A stretch of DNA of 64,000 nt, from positions 744,001 to 808,000 of the forward strand of contig NZ_CAKAKB010000001.1 of NCBI RefSeq assembly GCF_916618755.1. Direction: 5' to 3'. Both the position numbers and the translations under genes were made by a program. Positions 59,247-64,000 of the stretch are shown piece by piece. The notes under the pieces are model-generated. The model did not search any database. It was not told the origin of the DNA and saw only the letters and a list, made by a program, of their open reading frames with translations. Each line of letters begins with the position of its first letter. The first letter of the stretch is position 1. The stretch is from Actinotalea sp. Marseille-Q4924. GTDB lineage: Bacteria > Actinomycetota > Actinomycetes > Actinomycetales > Cellulomonadaceae.

Positions 59247-59746
59247 GCGGCGCGGTTCCCGTGGCCATGCCCGAGCGCCCGGGCCCGCGACCCTCGACGA
59301 CCCCGACCAACCCGCACACCCAGCTCGACCAGCAGCCGAGCGACGACCGACCACGGCAGCGCCTCATCGGGCAGCTCGCCGACCTGCCGGATGTGGTCTG
59401 GGCGGCCTCGACGATCTCTGTCCCGGGTGCACAAGCGCTCACGCTGCCTCGGGGCCCACACCGAGGGCCACCCGACGCGTTCATGATCGACACCGAGTTC
59501 GCCCACCTCCACCCGGCCCCTGACCACTCCCTTCACCTGGTACTGCCGTCGGCGGCCGCCGAAGCCGCCATCGACGCCGGCTGGGCCGAGCAGCACCCCA
59601 TCGCCCGCCTCGGGCTCATCTCGCCGGGTGCGGTCATGGTCTACGCGCCACGGGACGCGCACGAGGCGGACATCGCCGCCGGCCTCGTCCGGGCGTCCTA
59701 CGCATACGCAACTGGTTCGACGCGTTCGCTCAGAGCGAAAACCTGA
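59243..59746 (+). CDS. DUF5519/luciferase-like family protein
   Basis: This 167-residue protein has an N-terminal Pro-rich stretch, then DLPDVVWAASTISVPGAQALTL, DAFMIDTEFAHLHPAPDHSLHLVLP and AEQHPIARLGLISPGAVMVYAPRD, a DUF5519-like pattern with several His near the centre. No catalytic activity is established. It starts inside the doxX stop, so the two are made together under HxlR control. The family name is from pattern recognition; confidence in the gene is high, in the family moderate. Confidence 0.7.
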   Translation: MSGAVPVAMPERPGPRPSTTPTNPHTQLDQQPSDDRPRQRLIGQLADLPDVVWAASTISVPGAQALTLPRGPHRGPPDAFMIDTEFAHLHPAPDHSLHLVLPSAAAEAAIDAGWAEQHPIARLGLISPGAVMVYAPRDAHEADIAAGLVRASYAYATGSTRSLRAKT

Positions 59747-59818
59747 GCGGGCAAAGACGCCGCGGCCCGACTCTCCGGTCCGCGCCCGATCCGAAGATCA
59801 CTCAAGGAGGAGTGCCTC

Positions 59819-60673
59819 ATGGCAGGACGACTCGAGGGCAAGGTTGCCCTCATCACCGGTACGGCGGACGGTCAGGGACGGGCCGCCGCCCTCGCCTTCG
59901 CCGCTGAAGGCGCCAAGATCGTCGGGTGCGATCTCAAGGCGGAACTAGCCGAACAGACCGTCGAGCTCGTCCGGGCGCAGGGCGGTGAGATGGTCTCGAT
60001 GCAGCCGCTGAACCTGGGCGACGAAGCCGCGGTGCAGCGCTGGATCGACTTCGCCGTCGAGCAGTACGGCGACTTCGACATCCTGTACAACAACGCCTCG
60101 GGTGTCCGCGGCGGCACCATCGAGTCCTTGACCCGCGCGGACTGGGACTTCGACATGACCAACGAGGTCACCATCTTGTTCCTGGCCATCCAGAAGGCCC
60201 TGCCGGTCTTCAAGCGCAAGGGCCGCGGCACCATCCTCAACACCGGCTCGGTCGCCGCGATGGTCGGCTCGGCCATGCCCGGCAACGTCGCGGGCAACCT
60301 CGTGCACAACGTCGCCAAAGGCGCCGTCCTGCGCCTGACGACCAATCTCGCCGTCGAGCTGTCACCGTGGAACATCCGCGTCAACACCGTCTCCCCAGGG
60401 TTCATCGACACCCCCGCGACACGACCGCTGCTGGAGGCCGGCGGGCGCGCACCTGTCGAACGCGCACTGCTCAACCCGCGCGTGGGGCGGCCGGAGGACA
60501 TCGCCATGGCAGCTGTGTACCTGTGCTCGGACGAGGCGGACTACGTCACAGGTGCGAACCTGGTCGTCGACGGCGGCTGGGTCGCAGGTGGCGGCGTCGG
60601 CCGCCCCGACCCCGAGATCGAACAGATCTTCGGCGAGGTGATGAAGAAGCTGACCAACGCCCCCACCGCCTGA
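59819..60673 (+). CDS. Short-chain dehydrogenase/reductase lacking the usual Tyr
   Basis: This 284-residue SDR has the cofactor motif TGTADGQGRA, DLKAE after the second strand (Asp suggests NAD), NNAS, a Ser at 143 in LNTGSVAA, Lys at 167 in AKGAV and SPGFIDTPAT. The catalytic Tyr expected four residues before Lys is His163 (LVHNVAK), and no Tyr lies between Ser143 and Lys167. It may use His instead or be inactive as a dehydrogenase. AAGGAGGAG lies about 6 nt before the ATG. It follows the DoxX-DUF5519 pair. Confidence 0.88.
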   Translation: MAGRLEGKVALITGTADGQGRAAALAFAAEGAKIVGCDLKAELAEQTVELVRAQGGEMVSMQPLNLGDEAAVQRWIDFAVEQYGDFDILYNNASGVRGGTIESLTRADWDFDMTNEVTILFLAIQKALPVFKRKGRGTILNTGSVAAMVGSAMPGNVAGNLVHNVAKGAVLRLTTNLAVELSPWNIRVNTVSPGFIDTPATRPLLEAGGRAPVERALLNPRVGRPEDIAMAAVYLCSDEADYVTGANLVVDGGWVAGGGVGRPDPEIEQIFGEVMKKLTNAPTA

Positions 60674-60877
60674 CAGTGAGGATGTAGGCGAGCCCTCGAC
60701 GACGCTCCCTGCCCTCTGCGCGCCTGACGGTGACCGACGCCGCCGACCCTTCGGTGCCGCCGATCTGGCCCGCCCGCGGCCGGGGCCTCGCGGTCGTGCT
60801 GTTGGCCGCCACCACCTGATCCCTCCGGCAAACACGGACCGCGGCGCTGGTCGCGGCATGGCGAAAGGTCAACGAAG

Positions 60878-61450
60878 TTGATGCCTGACATGGCAACGAT
60901 GCTCGCGCACTGGACCGAGAGGGCCGGGCCCCACTCAGAGGGCGCGCTCCTGCAACCGCACCATGAACGGTGCCTTGGCTGCGGCCCGGACAACCCCCAC
61001 GGCCATCACCTCCAGGTCCACCGCCGTGGGGACGGGGTGATGGCTGACCATGTCTTCGACGAGCGCCACGTCGGAGCTCCCGGAGTCGTGCACGGCGGCG
61101 CCGTCGCCACCGTCCTTGACGACCTGTTCGGGTTCCTGCCCTACCTGGTCGGAACGCCGGCCGTCACCCGCCAGCTCACAGTGGACTACCTGTCACCGGT
61201 GCTCGTCGGAGTCACCTACCGGATCGAGGCGACGGTGACGAGCCGGGAGGACCGCAAGGTCTTCGTCGTCGCCACCGTGAGCGACCTGGATGAACGCACC
61301 GTGGCCACGTCGAGCGCGGTGTTCATCACGGTCGACGTCGAACACTTCGCCCGGCACGGAGGCGTCTCCGGCGGTGGCCCGACACCACCCGTCACGAATG
61401 ACCACCGTGACACCGGCCGGGAGAGCGCGGTGGGCCAGCAACGCGGGTAG
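60878..61450 (+). CDS. Hotdog-fold thioesterase (PaaI-like)
   Basis: The frame opens with TTG at 60878; ATG at 60881 is the more likely start. The roughly 190-residue product has CLGCGPDNPHG, GVVHGGAVATVLDDLFGFLP and TRQLTVDYLSPVLVG, the hotdog helix with HGG and the following strands of PaaI/THEM4-type acyl-CoA thioesterases. It probably hydrolyses a CoA thioester formed by the preceding oxidoreductases. The C-terminal 30 residues are a polar tail. Confidence 0.85.
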   Translation: MMPDMATMLAHWTERAGPHSEGALLQPHHERCLGCGPDNPHGHHLQVHRRGDGVMADHVFDERHVGAPGVVHGGAVATVLDDLFGFLPYLVGTPAVTRQLTVDYLSPVLVGVTYRIEATVTSREDRKVFVVATVSDLDERTVATSSAVFITVDVEHFARHGGVSGGGPTPPVTNDHRDTGRESAVGQQRG

Positions 61451-61553
61451 TGCGTGTCTCGACAGCGATCTGTGCGCGCGAGCTCCAGCCGGACCCTGAA
61501 CCCGCCACGCGCCCGAGGCCCGCGGAACCGCTTCGCTTGAAGCCCGGGGTGGG

Positions 61554-62705
61554 TCACCTCGAGGCGCGGGAGCGGGTGGCGTGAAAGGCGGCGAGTGCGC
61601 GCTGATCGGCGTCGCCGAGGGTGTGCAGGTACTTCTGGGTGGTCTGGATCTGCGCGTGGCCCATTCGCTCCATCACGGAGAGAAGGTCCGCTCCTCCGGC
61701 CAGCAGCCAGGATGCGTGTGCGTGACGTAGGTCGTGCATGCGAACGGGAAAGTCGATGCCGGAGCGTTGAACGGCCGGCCGCCAGTAGCGGGTGTTGAAC
61801 GTGCCCCGCGAGAGGGGTTGGCCTCCTTCGGTCTCACGGGAAGGGAAGAGCAGGTCGGCCGGTCCCAGGCCGAGGTCATCGATCCGCGCGAGGAGGGCGT
61901 CGATCAGATCCTGGGAGACCGCGACGGTGCGCGGCTCGTCGTCCTTGGGGTAGGGCTTGACGATCATACGGCGCCCGGTTGGGGAGTCCTTGGTGGACAC
62001 CTCCACGATGGTGTCCTGCACGGTCACCGTGCGGGCCTCGGTGTCCACGTGCCGGGGTCGTAGCGCGACGAGCTCGCCCCATCGCAGGCCGGTCTCGATG
62101 GCCGTCATGACCATGACCGTGAAGCGCGGCGGGATCTGCGCCAGCAGCCGGGTGTACTCATCCGGGGTGAGGGTGCGGGTCCTGGTGGTGATCACCTTCG
62201 GAAGGTCGGTCGCCGCGCAGGGGTTGAAGGGGATGATCCGGTCGGCCACGGCTCGGGCGAAGATCGAGTGCAGCATCACGTGGTACTTGACGATGGACCG
62301 CGCGGACAGGCCCTTGCGTCGCTTGTCGGCGATCGTCGTGGGTTTGGCCGCCTGGTTGACCCACTCCTGGACCAGGGCAGGCATGATCCGCGCCATTGGG
62401 TAGTCCCCGAAGAAGGGGACGAAGTGGATGCGCAGGTTCGAGGCGTACGCGGCGTAGGTGGTGACCTCCAGGTGGCGCGAGGGCAGCCACACGTTCTGGG
62501 CATACTCCTTGAAGGTGATGCGTCCGGCCCGTGGGTCGATCCACGTCCCCTCGGCGAGCGCGATCTCGGCGCGGACAGCGGCCTGCATGGCGGCCTTGTC
62601 GGTGCTGAAAGTCCCGACGGTGCGCTTGGCTCCTGAGGCGTCGCGGTAGCGGCCCTGGTACCGCTTCTTGCCGTCCTCGGCCCGCCGCACGGTCACCCAC
62701 GCCAT
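61554..62705 (-). CDS. int: Tyrosine integrase of the right-hand tRNA element
   Basis: The start at 62703-62705 (MAWVTVRRAEDG) matches the first integrase; the longer frame runs into the att side. The 383-residue protein has an arm-binding domain, the SAM-like domain and catalytic R208 (TGLRWGE), H324/R327 (HDLRHAH), H350 (MGHAQI) and Y359 (TTQKYLHT). It carries a 10-residue insert (KPTTIADKRR) absent from the first integrase. It ends 159 nt left of the att copy at 62864. It should recombine at the tRNA-Met 3' end. Confidence 0.94.
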   Translation of the reverse strand: MAWVTVRRAEDGKKRYQGRYRDASGAKRTVGTFSTDKAAMQAAVRAEIALAEGTWIDPRAGRITFKEYAQNVWLPSRHLEVTTYAAYASNLRIHFVPFFGDYPMARIMPALVQEWVNQAAKPTTIADKRRKGLSARSIVKYHVMLHSIFARAVADRIIPFNPCAATDLPKVITTRTRTLTPDEYTRLLAQIPPRFTVMVMTAIETGLRWGELVALRPRHVDTEARTVTVQDTIVEVSTKDSPTGRRMIVKPYPKDDEPRTVAVSQDLIDALLARIDDLGLGPADLLFPSRETEGGQPLSRGTFNTRYWRPAVQRSGIDFPVRMHDLRHAHASWLLAGGADLLSVMERMGHAQIQTTQKYLHTLGDADQRALAAFHATRSRASR

Positions 62706-62863
62706 CTCGACCACCCCGGCCGACATGTGGGCCCAATGTGGGCAGACGCCGCCGGGCACTGGCGAACAGCGGCGAACGCCGGCGTACGCGAAACCCATGC
62801 TGATGTGGGTAGATGCATGCATTGAGCCTACTCAGGCGTCGTCCCCTGGCAAGAGGGCCTGCA

Positions 62864-62907
62864 CTCATAACCCAGAGGTCGCAGGTTCAAATCCTGCCCC
62901 CGCTACT
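62864..62907 (+). other. att site: 3' fragment of tRNA-Met (right copy)
   Basis: CTCATAACCCAGAGGTC to CCCCGCTACT is the anticodon loop (CAT), variable loop, T-arm with intact TTCAAAT, and acceptor 3' strand. The 5' half is missing, since the sequence before CTCATAA is unrelated. It matches 49057-49100 with one difference (C at 62888). It is probably the displaced original 3' end of the chromosomal tRNA gene. Confidence 0.88.
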
Positions 62908-62910
62908 CAT

Positions 62911-62946
62911 GACGAAGGCCCGGACCTGATGGTCCGGGCCTTCGTC
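62911..62946 (+). terminator. Strong hairpin after the right att copy
   Basis: GACGAAGGCCCGGACC and GGTCCGGGCCTTCGTC are perfect 16-nt arms with loop TGAT, three bases after the tRNA fragment. This is probably the original tRNA-Met terminator, now cut off from its gene by the insertions. The stretch from here to 63223 (about 280 nt) shows no gene. Confidence 0.8.
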
Positions 62947-63223
62947 GTCGGGCACGGAGCCGCGCGCCCCGCGGTCCGTCGTCCCCAGGCGACCTGCCGG
63001 CGCTGGACGAGCAGAGCCGCCACGGCCGCTGTGGGGACCGTGGGGATGTCGTGCCGTGCTTCTCGTCGAACCGGACACGTCCCGTGCCTGCGACGAACAC
63101 CTCACCGTCGGGATCAGGTGATGGGAGTGTGCCTCGGGTGTGTGGCTGGCCACGTACCGGGGCGCCGGAGTGTGGTGCTCGCACCGATGCCTGCGGTGAC
63201 GGTCACGTCAGACCGTGGAGGGC

Positions 63224-64000
63224 ATGAACACGACTCACTTCACCCGCTTGTCGGCCATGTCCGTCGTCTCCGCGATGCTCGTCGCGGGCTGCTCGGGCGG
63301 GGACGACCTCGAGCCCGCGCAGGCGAGCACATCACCTGCCGCCCCTGCGGAGCTACGCCTCGCCTTCACGAGCGGACTTGCTGACGCGCACGTCGAGGCC
63401 CTGCAGGACGCGATCGCGACGCAGGAGGACTCCGGGCTCTCGATGACCGTCGACCAGTCCGCGGACGTCCAGCACACCCGCGACGGCGAGCAGCGGATCG
63501 TCCAGGCGGTCGCCGACGGCACCATCGACCTGGCGGTGGTCGGTGCGCGGGTGTTCAGTCAGCTGGGCGCGCACGACCTCGACGCGCTCGTCGCCCCGAT
63601 GGTGCTGACCAGCGTCGAAGCCCAGGAGGCGGTCTGGTCGACGGACCTCGTGGACCGGATGCTCGACGGTCTGGGGTCGGTCGGCGTCACCGGTCTCGCC
63701 GCGTTCCCTGGCCCGGTGCGACGCCCTGTCGCCGCGGGTGAACCGCTGATCGGCCGGGCCGACTTCGAGGACGTCCCGTTCTTCGTCTGGGACGGGGACG
63801 TCAGCGAGCTGACCGTCGAGGCGCTCGGAGCCACGGCCGTGGAGGTCACACCCGAGGAGCGCAACGCCGGCATCGAGGACGGGACGATCCACGCCTTCGA
63901 CAACACGCTGCTGTTCATGGCGGACAAGACGGACTGGGCCACCCGGGCGATGTCGTTGAACGTCGGGCTCTGGCCGTCCGTCAGCGTGCTGGTCGCCAAC
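63224..64000 (+). CDS. TRAP/DctP-type solute-binding lipoprotein, cut by window end
   Basis: ATG at 63224 with GGAG upstream gives a lipoprotein signal (VVSAMLVAGC). The 259 visible residues include LRLAFTSGLADAHVEALQ, VQAVADGTIDLAVVGARVF, a hinge near LTSVEAQEAVWS and TVEALGATAVEVTPEE, the DctP fold of TRAP transporters that bind organic acids. The conserved Arg in GPVRRPV fits the carboxylate ligand. The gene continues past the window. It is the first gene on what looks like undisturbed chromosome. Confidence 0.82.
   Translation, partial: MNTTHFTRLSAMSVVSAMLVAGCSGGDDLEPAQASTSPAAPAELRLAFTSGLADAHVEALQDAIATQEDSGLSMTVDQSADVQHTRDGEQRIVQAVADGTIDLAVVGARVFSQLGAHDLDALVAPMVLTSVEAQEAVWSTDLVDRMLDGLGSVGVTGLAAFPGPVRRPVAAGEPLIGRADFEDVPFFVWDGDVSELTVEALGATAVEVTPEERNAGIEDGTIHAFDNTLLFMADKTDWATRAMSLNVGLWPSVSVLVAN

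Larger units (their letters stand above)
49057..62907. mobile_element. Integrated tRNA-Met element carrying efflux and detoxification cargo
   Basis: Two direct 44-bp copies of the tRNA-Met 3' end bound 13.85 kb, with a tyrosine integrase just inside the right copy, as expected for a site-specific element. The cargo comprises MarR-MFS, a glutathione peroxidase, MarR-RND, an alcohol dehydrogenase, HxlR-DoxX-DUF5519, an SDR and a thioesterase. I see no relaxase, replication or type IV secretion gene, so it would need help to transfer. Both att copies share GAGCCTACTCA about 30-40 nt upstream, a possible integrase arm site. Confidence 0.75.

Noticed and set aside
47379-60685. The 16-mer CTGACAGTGAGGATGT occurs at 47379-47394 and 60670-60685, after the CydC tail and at the SDR stop.
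   Set aside because: In 64 kb about one such pair is expected by chance, and flanks differ at once, so it is not good evidence for a transposon end.
1-64000. CRISPR arrays, rRNA operons, conjugation genes or a replication origin.
   Set aside because: I saw no regularly spaced repeats, rRNA sequence, relaxase, VirB4/TraG-like gene or iteron cluster; only the 24-bp triplet repeat in the Gpx gene is tandem.

Overview
The window is high-GC DNA with strong actinobacterial character: GC-rich codons, frequent GTG starts, 4-nt gene overlaps, system II cytochrome c maturation, a Tad pilus locus with BTAD/LysM and TadE-like proteins, and tRNA-integrating tyrosine recombinases. It best fits an actinomycete, perhaps Micrococcales (Cellulomonas-like). 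That placement is inference from gene content; no marker gene fixes the genus.

Layout. (1) 1-12.9 kb, minus strand: an almost continuous, translationally coupled Tad/Flp pilus operon (regulator-like protein, lipoprotein, secreted protein, CpaB, TadZ, TadA, TadB, TadC, small pilin-like protein, two TadE, one TadG, a large LysM-BTAD membrane protein), then a probably frameshifted gene and a NYN-domain gene cut by the window edge. (2) 13.0-14.5 kb: a coupled chain of tiny ORFs ending in an excisionase-like gene, running over the 3' end of a broken AAA ATPase. (3) 14.6-21.6 kb: a zone of decay. It holds remnants of a thioredoxin-like gene, a rhodanese, a MerR regulator, an aquaporin, VKOR, DsbA fused to a ZIP transporter, and P-type ATPase pieces, among intact genes (YnfA-like, MntH, CueP, MerA, MerR). 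(4) 23.6-33.2 kb: an intact metal and thiol-redox block: CadD, a CmtR-like sensor, CadA, LspA, a CadC-like sensor, then an overlapping operon TlpA-CcdA-DUF3105-DUF305-ResB-CcsA, followed by Lnt. (5) 35.2-39.6 kb: CtaG, a CzrA/SmtB-like sensor with CzcD, a broken CopD-CtaG gene joined to a FliL-like start, and two small membrane proteins. (6) 40.1-47.4 kb: a BlaI/M56 pair divergent from cydAB and a frameshifted cydDC.

(7) 47.8-62.9 kb: two related tyrosine integrases, each just left of a 44-bp copy of the 3' end of a tRNA-Met (CAT) gene (49057-49100 and 62864-62907, one mismatch). The simplest reading is two related elements stacked at one tRNA gene. The right-hand one (about 13.85 kb) is fully visible and carries MarR-MFS efflux, glutathione peroxidase, MarR-RND efflux, a zinc alcohol dehydrogenase, HxlR with DoxX and a DUF5519-like protein, an SDR and a hotdog thioesterase. 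This looks like a drug and reactive-compound defence cargo with no conjugation genes. The left-hand element's other end and the intact tRNA are not visible. (8) After 62.9 kb: the likely tRNA terminator and the start of a TRAP/DctP-type lipoprotein gene, cut by the window end.

Regulators sit beside what they probably control: MerR by MerA, CmtR by CadA, CadC by the thiol-redox operon, CzrA by CzcD, BlaI by cydAB, MarR by each efflux pump, HxlR by DoxX. Several appear to be transcribed without a leader. Frameshifts cluster in the resistance region and are rare in the Tad operon and in the right-hand element, which favours real decay, although assembly indels cannot be excluded from sequence alone.
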